A stretch of DNA of 63,936 nucleotides, taken from assembly GCA_964532995.1 (NCBI GenBank), contig CAZHJN010000003.1, positions 1 through 63,936 of the forward strand, read 5' to 3'. The translations under genes were made by a program, and so were the position numbers. Shown here piece by piece: positions 42,694-52,390 of this stretch. Within the stretch, counting starts at the first letter, position 1, and every line of letters begins with the position of its first letter. This DNA comes from DTJG01 sp964532995 (GTDB taxonomy: Bacteria; Ratteibacteria; UBA8468; B48-G9; DTJG01). The notes below the pieces were generated by a model. That model was given only the letters and a program-made list of their open reading frames with translations. It did not search any database and was not told where the DNA came from.

Positions 42694-43804
42694 ATTTTCC
42701 AACCATCTTTTTGATTTCATCTTTGAGGATATCAAAACCCTCACCGGTTTTTGCTGAAATAAAAATCGCGTCCTGATAATTTTTTTTCAAGAAATTCAAT
42801 TCGCCCTCATCTATACTGTCTATTTTATTAAACACCATAATTCTTGGCTTGTCCTTAATCTCAAGGATTTGAAGTACGTCATCTATAGTTCGGATCTGTT
42901 TTTCAATATTGAAACCTGTCGCATCAATCAGGCAAACCAGAAGATGAGAAAATTTCAGCTCTTCAAGGGTTGCTCTGAAAGCTGCTATAAGGTGGTGTGG
43001 CAGAGAAGACAGCAGCCCCACAGTATCAGAGATTAAACAAAAACTTCCTTCACCAAGATAAACAAACCTTGTTAACGGATCAAGTGTTGAAAAAAGTCTG
43101 TTATCAGTGACAGCATCATAACTGTGTATCAATGCATTAAGCAATGTACTCTTTCCAACATTGGTGTATCCGATCAGGGCAACCACAGGAAAGTTCTTAC
43201 GTTGCCTTGCTTCACGGATAATTCCTCTATGTTTTTCAATCTCTTTAATTCTATTATTCAAAAGCCTTATTCTTTCTCTTGCCCTCCTTCTGTAAACTTC
43301 AAGTTTTTGCTCACCCGGACCTCTTGTACCAATAGTCCCACCCAATCTTGAAAGCCTTCCATAGGAACCCGCAAGCCTTGGTAAAAGATATGTCATCTGC
43401 GCCAGTTCCACTTGAAGCTTCCCTTCCAGCGTATGGGCATTTTTCCCAAAAATCAACAGTATTAAAACAGTCCTGTCAATCACTGCCATACCAAAAGAAT
43501 CTTCAAGGTTCCTCTGCTGCACCGGAGTGAGTTCTTTCCCGAAAATTATCAAATCACAGGATTCCTTCTGAATTATTTTGCTAATCTCCTGAATCTTGCC
43601 TTTTCCAATATATGTGGCCGGATGAACAGGTTCAGGATGTCTCGCAATAACAGATGCGACAACATTCAGACCGAGGGTACGTGCAAGAGATTTCAGTTCT
43701 TCAAGATTTTCTTCAGAAGATACTGCGGTTTTCTCACTAAAATCTATTATCAGTACTCTCTTTCCTGTAATATCAAAACCTGTAAGAACCTTAGGATGTT
43801 GCAT
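42677..43804 (-). CDS. hflX: GTPase HflX
   Basis: 375 residues from ATG 43804 (GAGGA about 12 bases upstream; a TTG at 43816 is too close to it). HflX N domain with YIGKGKIQEI and the glycine-rich RLGGTIGTRGPGE linker, then the G domain: GYTNVGKST (G1, about 212), DTVGLL (G3) and NKID (G4). HflX rescues ribosomes, splitting them under stress. It overlaps rplU by 14 bases, an unusual link to a ribosomal gene. Confidence 0.94.
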   Translation of the reverse strand: MQHPKVLTGFDITGKRVLIIDFSEKTAVSSEENLEELKSLARTLGLNVVASVIARHPEPVHPATYIGKGKIQEISKIIQKESCDLIIFGKELTPVQQRNLEDSFGMAVIDRTVLILLIFGKNAHTLEGKLQVELAQMTYLLPRLAGSYGRLSRLGGTIGTRGPGEQKLEVYRRRARERIRLLNNRIKEIEKHRGIIREARQRKNFPVVALIGYTNVGKSTLLNALIHSYDAVTDNRLFSTLDPLTRFVYLGEGSFCLISDTVGLLSSLPHHLIAAFRATLEELKFSHLLVCLIDATGFNIEKQIRTIDDVLQILEIKDKPRIMVFNKIDSIDEGELNFLKKNYQDAIFISAKTGEGFDILKDEIKKMVGKYVYYR

Positions 43805-44117
43805 CTGGAGTTTCAATCCTCAAGATTTTGACCACAGAAAGCATATCTCTGTGCCCTTTCTTGCGGCTGTATCCTGTTTTCTTCTTTTTCTTAAAAACAT
43901 ATATTTTTTCGCCTTTTTTCTCATCAAGTATTTCAGCCAGCACAGAACACTTTTTGAGATATTCACTATCTGTTATGATTGAATTTTCCTTTTCAACAGC
44001 TACAATATCCTGAATGTTGAATTGTTTTCCTTTTTCCTGCTTCAATTTAAAAACCTCAAAAACATCACCTTCTCCAACGTGAAATTGTTTTCCGGATAAT
44101 CCGATTATTGCTTTCAT
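43791..44117 (-). CDS. rplU: 50S ribosomal protein L21
   Basis: 108 residues, the normal size. The start MKAIIGLSGKQFHVGEGD and the KKKTGYSRKKGHRD segment (about residues 78-91) are the bL21 hallmarks. bL21 binds 23S rRNA in the large subunit. In most bacteria it is followed by rpmA (L27), often with obgE; here it is followed by hflX, and rpmA is not in the window. It overlaps valS by 4 bases. Confidence 0.94.
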   Translation of the reverse strand: MKAIIGLSGKQFHVGEGDVFEVFKLKQEKGKQFNIQDIVAVEKENSIITDSEYLKKCSVLAEILDEKKGEKIYVFKKKKKTGYSRKKGHRDMLSVVKILRIETPDATS

Positions 44118-46777
44118 TTTAACTCCCCGGTTAAAAGTTTAATATTTTTTTCAATATTATTAAGTTCAGTTGCGAGGTCATCTCTAAGTTTTTTTGTTCT
44201 TTCTATAACAGATGGTGACGCATTTGAAATAAAAGCGTCATTAGAAAGTTTTTTCTCTGTCTCTTCAAAAATTCTGAGAATTTTATTTCTGCTATCAGTC
44301 AACTTTTTTATTTCTGTCCCGATATCTATAACACCTTCAATCTTTATTGAAAACCAGCCATCTTCCCAGCTGCGGAAAATCTCATCTCCAGCGTTAACCC
44401 TGCTATCCTGATCCACTTTATCAAATTCAACTTTTGCAAGAAATTCGACTATTCGTCTGTATTCAGACATATCAAGCAACCTGATATTGTTGTATAAAGC
44501 TTCTATTTTTTTTGTGACAGGAATCCTGCAACATGTTTTGATATCTCTTATTTCAACTATAATTTTTTTGATTTTATTCATTATTTCCATGACCTTTTCA
44601 AAATCTAATTCTTGAACGGGTAGCGGCCATGAACTTTGTGTTATAAAAACATCCTTAATATCAGCAAATTTTTTCATCCTGTTATAGAGATCTTCAGTTA
44701 TAAAAGGTACAAATGGATGAAGTAGTTTAAGAATTTTTTCCATCACATAAACCAGAACCGGGATCACAGAAGAAACAAGATATGGGTCTTTCTGCGGATA
44801 CATCTTTGACATCTCTACATACCAATCACAATATTCGTGCCAGAAAAACTCATATATGGAATCAGCGGCTTCATTGAATTTAAAATTCTCAAGACATTCA
44901 GTAATATGAACAATCCTCCTGTTGAGAAGCGTAAGAATCCATCTTTCACAAATCTGAAGATCTTCAAATTCCTTTTCAACCTGATTAATTGTGATTTTCC
45001 TGCATTCATTTTTTTCAACAAGAATTTCAATATATCTGAATGAATTCCAGAGTTTATTAATGAAGTTTCTTCCTTTATGGTGAAACTTCTGCGGTAAAAA
45101 AACATCCTGACCAAATGCAGTCAGTGAAATCAAACTGTAACGTAACGCATCAGCTCCGGATTCATCAATAATTTCAAGTGGATCAATTGCATTACCAAGA
45201 GATTTACTCATCTTTCTGCCTTTTTCATCTCTTACAGTTCCATGTATATAAACTGATTCAAAAGGTTTTTTTTCTGTAAATTCCAAACCGGCCATTACCA
45301 TCCTTGCCACCCAGAAGAAAAGTATCTCCTGTGCGGTAACAAGAGTGCTGGTTGGATAGAAAAATTCGAGGTCTTTTGTTTTCTCAGGCCATCCAAAAAC
45401 TGCAAACGGCCATAACCAGGAAGAAAACCATGTATCAAGCACATCCTTATCCTGGATCAACTCCCTGCATCCACAACACTCGCATACCTCAGGATGTTCA
45501 ATGCTTGCAATGGGTGGACATGATTCGTTTGAGCAATACCATACTGGTATCCTGTGACCCCACCATATCTGACGGCTGATGCACCAATCCTGAATATTAT
45601 TGAGCCAGTGAAGGTAAATTTTTGTCCACCTTTCAGGATAAAAATTAAGCTGCCCAGCCATAACAACATCAATCGCGGGTTGAGCAAGCTCTTTCATTTT
45701 CACAAACCATTGTTGTGAAATATAAGGTTCAATAAATGTATCACAGCGATAGCAATGGCCCACTCTGAATACATATGGTTCAATCTTTTCAATAAGTCCT
45801 TTTTTATTAAGTTGTTCAATAATCATTTTTCTGCATTCAAATCTGTCAAGACCCTTGAAAATACCAGCATTTTCATTCATTCTCGCATTCTCATCCATCA
45901 CAGTTATAAATTCCAGGTTATGTCTTTTAGCAATAGCATAGTCAACCGGATCATGAGAAGGAGTTACCTTTACAGCTCCTGTCCCGAATTCCATATCAAC
46001 CTGAGTGTCAGCAATCACAGGGATCAATCTGTTAACAAATGGTAAACGTACCTTTTTCCCAATAATATTCTTATATCTTTCGTCGAAAGGATTCACAGCC
46101 ACAGCCGTATCACCAAGCATTGTTTCGGGTCTTGTGGTGGCAACCACTATGAAACCATTTTCATCTATTGGATATCTCAAATAATAAAGATCTCCCTTAT
46201 TTTCTGTATATTCAACCTCCTCGTCGGATAATGCTGTTGTGCATCTCGGACACCAGTTTATAATTCTGGTTCCTCTGTAGATAAGACCTTTTCTGAACAA
46301 CGATATAAACACTGTTTGAACCGCTCTTGAAAATTGTTCATCCATGGTAAACCTGATTCTGTCCCAGTCGCATGATACACCAAGACGTTTAAGCTGTTCA
46401 ATAATCCTGTTGCCATATTTCTCACGCCACTTCCATACTTCCTTCAAGAATTCTTCTCTGCCGAGATTTTCTCTTGTTATTCCTTTCTTCATCAACTCTT
46501 TTTCCACGACATTTTGTGTGGCAATCCCGGCATGGTCTGTTCCTGGAACCCACAAAGTATTGAATCCAGACATCCTCTTCCATCTGATCAGAATATCCTG
46601 AATTGTATTATTCAGTGCATGACCTATGTGTAAATAGCCGGTTACATTCGGAGGAGGTATGACTATAACATACGGAGTACCTGAATAATCTTTTGAATGA
46701 AAAACCCCTGACTCCAACCATCTATCATACCAGTACTTCTCGACTTCTAAATGATTATATCTATTATCAGACATCAT
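44114..46777 (-). CDS. valS: Valine-tRNA ligase
   Basis: 887 residues. Class I signatures: PPPNVTGYLHIGHALN (HIGH, about residue 40) and RKMSKSLGNAIDPLEI (KMSKS, about 523). The CP1 editing domain is present, with TTRPETMLGDTAVAVNP (about 216) and the editing aspartate motif in TPSHDPVDYAIAKRH. A zinc-like CSNESCP...CECCGCREL insertion is near 415. A C-terminal coiled coil follows. It charges tRNA-Val and edits Thr. It directly abuts DUF503 upstream. Confidence 0.96.
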   Translation of the reverse strand: MMSDNRYNHLEVEKYWYDRWLESGVFHSKDYSGTPYVIVIPPPNVTGYLHIGHALNNTIQDILIRWKRMSGFNTLWVPGTDHAGIATQNVVEKELMKKGITRENLGREEFLKEVWKWREKYGNRIIEQLKRLGVSCDWDRIRFTMDEQFSRAVQTVFISLFRKGLIYRGTRIINWCPRCTTALSDEEVEYTENKGDLYYLRYPIDENGFIVVATTRPETMLGDTAVAVNPFDERYKNIIGKKVRLPFVNRLIPVIADTQVDMEFGTGAVKVTPSHDPVDYAIAKRHNLEFITVMDENARMNENAGIFKGLDRFECRKMIIEQLNKKGLIEKIEPYVFRVGHCYRCDTFIEPYISQQWFVKMKELAQPAIDVVMAGQLNFYPERWTKIYLHWLNNIQDWCISRQIWWGHRIPVWYCSNESCPPIASIEHPEVCECCGCRELIQDKDVLDTWFSSWLWPFAVFGWPEKTKDLEFFYPTSTLVTAQEILFFWVARMVMAGLEFTEKKPFESVYIHGTVRDEKGRKMSKSLGNAIDPLEIIDESGADALRYSLISLTAFGQDVFLPQKFHHKGRNFINKLWNSFRYIEILVEKNECRKITINQVEKEFEDLQICERWILTLLNRRIVHITECLENFKFNEAADSIYEFFWHEYCDWYVEMSKMYPQKDPYLVSSVIPVLVYVMEKILKLLHPFVPFITEDLYNRMKKFADIKDVFITQSSWPLPVQELDFEKVMEIMNKIKKIIVEIRDIKTCCRIPVTKKIEALYNNIRLLDMSEYRRIVEFLAKVEFDKVDQDSRVNAGDEIFRSWEDGWFSIKIEGVIDIGTEIKKLTDSRNKILRIFEETEKKLSNDAFISNASPSVIERTKKLRDDLATELNNIEKNIKLLTGELK

Positions 46778-47071
46778 TTATTCTCCAAGAGGATAAAAAT
46801 TTATGTTCTCTCTTATTACAACAATGTTTCCATCCTCTTCAAGGATCCTGCGGATAGAAAGAAAAACAGCCTCTGCCTTACAGACCTCTGAATCAACACA
46901 GGCAACACCCATCAAACTCCTCTGCCATTTATCATGATAATCAAGTTCAGCAATTGAAACATTAAAACGTTTCCTGGATTTTGTAAGTACAGACTGCAAT
47001 ACATTTCTCTTATCTTTCAGATTCTGTGCATTGGGTATATGTAATTCAATTTTCCATACGCCAACCACCAT
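46778..47071 (-). CDS. DUF503 (YlxP-like) small protein
   Basis: 97 residues, the family size. It starts MVVGVWKIELHIPNAQNLKDKRN, typical of DUF503, and ends with a variable tail. In Firmicutes ylxP lies in the nusA-infB operon beside rbfA, and the protein has a ferredoxin-like fold with suggested ribosome-related function; here it precedes valS with no gap. It is preceded by a 67-base spacer, one of the few gaps in this region. Confidence 0.88.
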   Translation of the reverse strand: MVVGVWKIELHIPNAQNLKDKRNVLQSVLTKSRKRFNVSIAELDYHDKWQRSLMGVACVDSEVCKAEAVFLSIRRILEEDGNIVVIRENINFYPLGE

Positions 47072-47138
47072 TTTTTCCTCCGGGAATTTTGATGAAGCAA
47101 TATCCAGATAAACTTTCGAAAAACTGAATTCCGTATAA

Positions 47139-48299
47139 CTAATTATTATAACCTATTTTATTTCTTAATCCCAGTGCAGCTTTTATTGTCTCTTCTATCA
47201 CATTTTTTACTGGGATTTTCTTTTCATTCGCAATTTTTTTGCAACTTTCATATTCCGGCATCACATTTACAATCTCACCTGAAAAATAACCAAACTTCAC
47301 TTCTATATCACCGTATATGGTCCTGACTTTTTTTACAGATCTTTTAAGAATAATTCTTTCTTCTTCCCTGTACCTGATACCAAGTGTGGTGGATTCTTTG
47401 AATAATAGTTCAATAATTACAGATTTCACCAGTGGCGGACAGAGAATCCTTATCCAGAATAAAGGACGAGATTTTTTTGTAAAACCGGTAAAATAGCTAA
47501 CCTCAAGTGCTCCTGACTTATATAATTTCTCAATAAGATGCTCAAAAATCACCGGGTTAATGTCATCCAGGGATGTTTCTATTACACACACCCTGTCCTT
47601 CAGGATCATAAATTCTCTTCCATAAATAAACTGAAGTGTATCAGGAAATCCTGCATTTAAAGTACCGGCACCATATGAGTAACCTTCAACAATTAATTCG
47701 GGAGAATCATCAAAAGATTGGATTATTGCCTTTATAATCGCCATTCCCGTTGGTGTTGTTATTTCTAAAGGAATGTTTCTTATAATAACCGGTATTCCAA
47801 AAATCATCTCCATGGTTGCAGGTGCAGCACCCGATATCCCCACAGGTGTGGCAATTATTTTTTTTATACCGAGATATTCAAGAGCAAGTATGGAAAATGA
47901 TACCTCAACAAGCGCATCAGTCTGACCTACAGCGTGAAAATGCAGATCATTCAAATTTTTTTCGTGGATCTTACTTTCTGCATCAGCAAGAATGTTAAAT
48001 ACATGAATAATTTTGTTACTGATTCTTTCTGGCAATTTACTTCTTTTAAAAATTGAGACAATATCCGAATAGGATCTTTCGTCCTCTTTACCATTAACAT
48101 GAACAATAAATTGATTGGCTTTAAGCCCGTGAAAAAATTCTGCAGCTCTGATAACTTTTTTTATTTCTATTTCATATTTTGTGGGAAAATCAACTTTTTT
48201 CAACTGTCTACCAATCTCAGCTGTATCAACACAACCTGCAAGAGCCGCACATATCATATCCCCGGCGCATCCATTTCTTAAATCGAAAAAACCTATCAT
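47139..48299 (-). CDS. larC: LarC nickel-pincer cofactor biosynthesis protein (DUF111)
   Basis: 386 residues. N-terminal FFDLRNGCAGDMICAAL and the FHAVGQTDALVEV motif (about residue 122), a central VIETSLDDINPVIFEHL (about 250) and C-terminal GYFSGEIVNVMPEYESC. LarC is the CTP-dependent cyclometallase inserting nickel into the pincer nucleotide cofactor made by LarB and LarE. No larA, larB or larE is in the window. It lies between yajC and DUF503 as part of the housekeeping unit. Confidence 0.9.
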   Translation of the reverse strand: MIGFFDLRNGCAGDMICAALAGCVDTAEIGRQLKKVDFPTKYEIEIKKVIRAAEFFHGLKANQFIVHVNGKEDERSYSDIVSIFKRSKLPERISNKIIHVFNILADAESKIHEKNLNDLHFHAVGQTDALVEVSFSILALEYLGIKKIIATPVGISGAAPATMEMIFGIPVIIRNIPLEITTPTGMAIIKAIIQSFDDSPELIVEGYSYGAGTLNAGFPDTLQFIYGREFMILKDRVCVIETSLDDINPVIFEHLIEKLYKSGALEVSYFTGFTKKSRPLFWIRILCPPLVKSVIIELLFKESTTLGIRYREEERIILKRSVKKVRTIYGDIEVKFGYFSGEIVNVMPEYESCKKIANEKKIPVKNVIEETIKAALGLRNKIGYNN

Positions 48300-48304
48300 A
48301 GCGA

Positions 48305-48592
48305 TTATTTCTGTTCCTGATAAATCTGTGCGATGGAATTCTTTATAAAATCAATTTTAATACCGCTTCCAACATTAAGTGTTACGATCTTTCCTTTGAT
48401 TTCTTCCACAGTGGCTATGAGACCTCCTATGGTTATAACACGGTCTCCTTTTTTCAGATTATCAAGCATTTCTCTGCGCTGTTTTTCTTTTCTCTGCTGT
48501 GGGAGAATCAAAAGGAAATAAAAAATCAAAAAAATAATCAGAAGTGGAAGAATCGCCTGAAACAAAGAACCGCCCTGAGCGCTACCTGGCAT
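48305..48592 (-). CDS. yajC: Preprotein translocase subunit YajC
   Basis: 95 residues from the ATG at 48592, which has AAAGGAG upstream in the end of tgt; the longer frame to 48652 runs back into tgt and is rejected. One membrane helix (about 12-32) is followed by PQQRKEKQRREMLDNLKKGDRVITIGGL, the family signature split over the membrane edge, then a small beta domain. YajC associates with SecDF. The tgt-yajC order is conserved in many bacteria, but secD and secF do not follow here. Confidence 0.93.
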   Translation of the reverse strand: MPGSAQGGSLFQAILPLLIIFLIFYFLLILPQQRKEKQRREMLDNLKKGDRVITIGGLIATVEEIKGKIVTLNVGSGIKIDFIKNSIAQIYQEQK

Positions 48593-49694
48593 TTTTCTCC
48601 TTTCGTTTATATTTTTGCAAAAAATTTTTCTTGAATTTTTCAAAAGTTCCATCTTTGATATTTTCTCTTATTTTTTCCATAAGCTTTGCCATAAAATAAA
48701 GATTATGGTATGAATTAAGTCGCATACCAAGCATTTCTTTAGCATTAAAAAGATGTCTGAGATATGACCTGCTATAAGTTCTGCAAACAAAACAATCACA
48801 ATCAGGATCAAGAGGTCCCCGGTCGTCCTTGAATAAAGCTGCTTTTATATTAAACTTTCCCGACCAGCTTATTGTGGTTCCGTTTCTTGCAATTCTTGTT
48901 GGCATCGCACAATCAAAGAAATCCACGCCAAGCGCAACAGCTTCAACAATCTGATCAGGCATACCGACTCCCATCAAATACATTATTTTCTTACCTGACA
49001 TTCTGCATAAGGAATCAACAACCTCAAGGCTCTTTTCCCATGGCTCACCAATACTCAGTCCTCCTATTCCATAACCAGGAAAAGATAATCTCTCAAGCTG
49101 CTCAAAACAATATTTTCTCAAACCTGTATCAGTCCCTCCCTGAACAATACCCCACAACTGTTGAGCCATATTTGAATGTCTTAACTGACATCTTTTAGCC
49201 CATGAAATTGTTCTTTGGACACTCAATTTTATTTCCTGTACATTATCCCAGATTTTTGGACAATAATCAAGACACATGATTACGTCTGCACCTATTTTGT
49301 TTTCAATTTCAATGATTTCTTCGGGTGTAAAATAATGAGTGGACCCACTTTCAGGAAATTTCAGGATAATACCATCCTGGTCTGCTTTTGAGCCGGGCAA
49401 GCTGAACATCTGAAAACCACCGCTATCAGTAATAGCCATCTTTTCCCATTTCATAAAGCTGTGAATACCTTTTGATTTTGATAAAATCTCCACACCCGGA
49501 CGCAGGAAAAGATGGTAAGCATTAAGTATTATCGCATCAAAACCCATTTCATTTAATTCATCGGATGTCAGCAGCTTTACGCTTGCAGCTGTTGCCACAG
49601 GCATAAAACAAGGTGTTTTCACCTCACCGTGTGGAGAGACAAAAATACCGGTCCTTGCAAAATTATCGGATTCAGTAATAGAGAATGAAAACAT
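48582..49694 (-). CDS. tgt: Queuine tRNA-guanine transglycosylase
   Basis: 370 residues. TIM barrel with VATAASVKLL (about residue 32), the nucleophile Asp in AITDSGGFQMFSL (about 89), MCLDYCPK, GGLSIGEPWE and FDCAMPTRIARNGT (about 265). The zinc site CDCFVC with a later Cys/His is at about 301-306 and downstream. It exchanges guanine 34 for preQ1 in tRNA Asp, Asn, His and Tyr. It pairs with queA immediately upstream (30-base gap). Confidence 0.95.
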   Translation of the reverse strand: MFSFSITESDNFARTGIFVSPHGEVKTPCFMPVATAASVKLLTSDELNEMGFDAIILNAYHLFLRPGVEILSKSKGIHSFMKWEKMAITDSGGFQMFSLPGSKADQDGIILKFPESGSTHYFTPEEIIEIENKIGADVIMCLDYCPKIWDNVQEIKLSVQRTISWAKRCQLRHSNMAQQLWGIVQGGTDTGLRKYCFEQLERLSFPGYGIGGLSIGEPWEKSLEVVDSLCRMSGKKIMYLMGVGMPDQIVEAVALGVDFFDCAMPTRIARNGTTISWSGKFNIKAALFKDDRGPLDPDCDCFVCRTYSRSYLRHLFNAKEMLGMRLNSYHNLYFMAKLMEKIRENIKDGTFEKFKKNFLQKYKRKEKNAR

Positions 49695-49724
49695 TTGGAT
49701 ATTATTTTAACATGTAAGCAGTTT

Positions 49725-50723
49725 TCACCGAATAATCAGCATTGCATCCCCATAAGAATAAAATCTATAGTCGTTTTCCAATGCTGACAGATAAGCCTTT
49801 TCTATTAATTCTGTTCCACCAAAGGCACACACCATGTAAAGATGAGTGGATCCCGGTAGATGAAAATTTGTAATCATCATGTTAATACAATTAAATTTAT
49901 AACCCGGTTTTATGAAAAGATCTGTCAATTCTTTTTTGGGAACAACCCTGCCATTTTCAAAGGCACTTTCAATTGCCCTTGTGGTACTTGTCCCAACACT
50001 GCAAATATTGTTCCTTGATTTCAGAGCAGTATTAATAACTTCTGCTGTATTTTGGGGCACATCAAAAAATTCCGGAGGAACTCTGTTTTCATTTTGCCTC
50101 AGTATCCGAAAAGAGGCCCATCCTATATGAAGTGTCAGAAAAGCAATGGTCACACCTTCCCTCTTCAATTTTTGCAGAAGGTTTTCAGTAAAATGAAGTC
50201 CAGCAGTGGGCGCTGCAACTGAACCATATTTTTTTGCATAAACAGTCTGGTAATCAAAATTATCTCTGGCATCAGATAATCTTTTCATATATGGTGGTAT
50301 CGGCATCTTACCCATATTGAATAGTATATGATCTGATGCACCAAAATTTACTGCCCAGGAACCATCTGCATTTTTTCCAATCACAACCGCCGAAATCTTA
50401 TCAAAAATCAATATGGTTTTATCCTTAACCCTTCCACGAATAAGTGTATCCCAGATTCCCTCCTCTTTTTTTTTCAAAAGCAACACCTCAACCGCACCGC
50501 CTGAAGTTTTTTTTCCATATAACCTGGCGGGAATGACTTTTGTGTTATTAAGAAGCAATACATCCTTCTCGGAAAAAAAACCCACAATATCCTTAAACCT
50601 CATATGCTGAATATCACCCTTTGAACAATCCACAAGCATAAGTTTTGCATCCTCACGATTCTCAAGGGGACGAATGGCAATTCTTTCCGGTGGAACTGTA
50701 TAATGGAAAACTTCTCTTTTCAT
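49725..50723 (-). CDS. queA: S-adenosylmethionine:tRNA ribosyltransferase-isomerase
   Basis: 332 residues, typical. The N terminus FHYTVPPERIAIRPLENRED matches QueA (usually LIAQ-P-RD), with VLLLNNTKVIPARLYG (about residue 54), GSVAAPTAGLHFT (about 166) and VCAFGGTELIEKAY near the C terminus. It makes epoxyqueuosine in tRNA after Tgt. It overlaps the next GT39-like gene by 4 bases, joining the housekeeping and glycan units. Confidence 0.95.
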   Translation of the reverse strand: MKREVFHYTVPPERIAIRPLENREDAKLMLVDCSKGDIQHMRFKDIVGFFSEKDVLLLNNTKVIPARLYGKKTSGGAVEVLLLKKKEEGIWDTLIRGRVKDKTILIFDKISAVVIGKNADGSWAVNFGASDHILFNMGKMPIPPYMKRLSDARDNFDYQTVYAKKYGSVAAPTAGLHFTENLLQKLKREGVTIAFLTLHIGWASFRILRQNENRVPPEFFDVPQNTAEVINTALKSRNNICSVGTSTTRAIESAFENGRVVPKKELTDLFIKPGYKFNCINMMITNFHLPGSTHLYMVCAFGGTELIEKAYLSALENDYRFYSYGDAMLIIR

Positions 50724-52390
50724 GATTTTTGGAAAAGTAAAATTCTGGGATGGGTATAAAGCATATCATGGATGGTCCATTTTTCATCAAAATATATAGG
50801 ACCAAAATGGGCATAGACTGTAAATACTTTTTCAAGTATAAATCCTTTTTTTGGGATCAACTCTATTTTTTGGGCCATCTCACGGTTTCTGTTTCCTGAT
50901 GTGAGAAAATACTGCAATTCACCAATAATCAAATAGCTTCCAGAAGGAACCATTTCAAGATCTTCCTCAGGAATTACATATATTGAATATTTCAATGGAT
51001 TCACCGGAGGTACCTCAAATATCCATGGGTCCTTTGTAAAAACAATTCGGGTATGTTGCGGTATATTATCATCCACATATTCTGCCGCAATAAGCCTGAT
51101 ATCTTTTCTCGTCATCAGAGATGAATATGCTGATGATTTAATTGAAGGACCTATTAACAAAAACAATGACAGTAAAATAGCACAGTAACGAATGTATTTA
51201 TATTTGATTTTAAAAAAATCATCGAATAAAGAACCCGCACTCAAACATAAGAAGGGAAGCAAAGGCAAATAATACCTTGTGTATTTAAAACCACCGGTTA
51301 TCATCAAAGGCGCCATAGATAAAACAATACAGGTAAGAATTAATCTGTCTGACAGATTTCTTCTTCTTGCCTGTACAAAAATTCCAGGTATAAAAAAAAC
51401 CACCATTAGAAAAATACCGACCCATAATGATGATAAAAGTTCATAAGGGAAAGATAGAAGATTTGAAAAAACCCCTGCGCCTATACCTCTGGCACCCGCC
51501 TGATAGAAGATGTCTCTTTTAAATTCGTGAAAAGAAACCAGGGAATACGGTGTTGTAATAAAAAATCCTGCGAAGAAAATCAAAAAGGAAACGATTGTCA
51601 TCCTTAAAAATCTGGAAAAAGAATCATTAAAAACATTTCTGTAAACAAATGGCAAAATAAATATTATAATTCCCACAGGATATTTTGTTCCGGATGCAAT
51701 CCCAGCAAACAAAGCAGACAAAAAAGACAAATAAATTTTTCTTTTCTGGAGAAAAAATACAGCAAAATAAAATGAAACAATCATCCAGAAAACCGCAGGA
51801 ATATCAACTGTCATATAATGGCTGTTGATCACATAAAGTGGAGAAAAAGCAAAAGCAGCTAATGCAAACAGAGAACCATTTTTGCCGCACAGCACTTTTC
51901 CGATAGATAAAAATACAATAAGTCCCAGGGTTGCTATTATAACAGTTAAGATCCTTCCGGCAAGATATATTTTTGCCATTTCCTCTGGCGATTCATAATA
52001 ATAACTGATATCAGATGTAAGATTAATAATCCCTGATATTGAAAGAACCTTCAGTGTTATTGCCACAAGATATATCTGAGCAGACGGATATTCAAAATAA
52101 TGAGGATTGAAATCAAATTTCTCCACATTCATTGCAGCTATACTTTTAAGAATGATCTGCTCATCTGGATGAAAAGATCTGATAGGGTTAAAAATTGAGC
52201 GCGGTAATTTTTCATGTTGGCGGTCTTTTGAAATCTGCCAGGAACTTTTAACATATTCATCTGAAACCTCAATCTGTTGCGGTAAAAACATTGATATACT
52301 TGCATCAGGAAGCCCCCATTTTATACCTGTAATATAGAGGATAAATGCAAACAAAATTATCATTGTTGATAGGAAGAAGTGCTTTTTCAT
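50720..52390 (-). CDS. GT39/ArnT-like polyprenyl-linked glycosyltransferase (membrane)
   Basis: 556 residues from ATG 52390, which overlaps the upstream GT2 stop as ATGA. About 11 membrane segments are visible. The first periplasmic loop contains the acidic-residue region HPDEQIILKSIA (about residue 75) expected of GT-C enzymes, and a CRxKYP-like GIASGTKYPVGI (about 235) is typical of PMT-type transferases. A long C-terminal periplasmic domain follows. It would move a sugar from a polyprenyl phosphate to an envelope acceptor. The acceptor is not evident. Confidence 0.82.
   Translation of the reverse strand: MKKHFFLSTMIILFAFILYITGIKWGLPDASISMFLPQQIEVSDEYVKSSWQISKDRQHEKLPRSIFNPIRSFHPDEQIILKSIAAMNVEKFDFNPHYFEYPSAQIYLVAITLKVLSISGIINLTSDISYYYESPEEMAKIYLAGRILTVIIATLGLIVFLSIGKVLCGKNGSLFALAAFAFSPLYVINSHYMTVDIPAVFWMIVSFYFAVFFLQKRKIYLSFLSALFAGIASGTKYPVGIIIFILPFVYRNVFNDSFSRFLRMTIVSFLIFFAGFFITTPYSLVSFHEFKRDIFYQAGARGIGAGVFSNLLSFPYELLSSLWVGIFLMVVFFIPGIFVQARRRNLSDRLILTCIVLSMAPLMITGGFKYTRYYLPLLPFLCLSAGSLFDDFFKIKYKYIRYCAILLSLFLLIGPSIKSSAYSSLMTRKDIRLIAAEYVDDNIPQHTRIVFTKDPWIFEVPPVNPLKYSIYVIPEEDLEMVPSGSYLIIGELQYFLTSGNRNREMAQKIELIPKKGFILEKVFTVYAHFGPIYFDEKWTIHDMLYTHPRILLFQKS

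Noticed and set aside
47145..47150. TATAAT on the minus strand as a promoter for DUF503-valS
   Set aside because: No usable -35 at 16-18 bases and no extended -10, so it is not annotated although the position is plausible.
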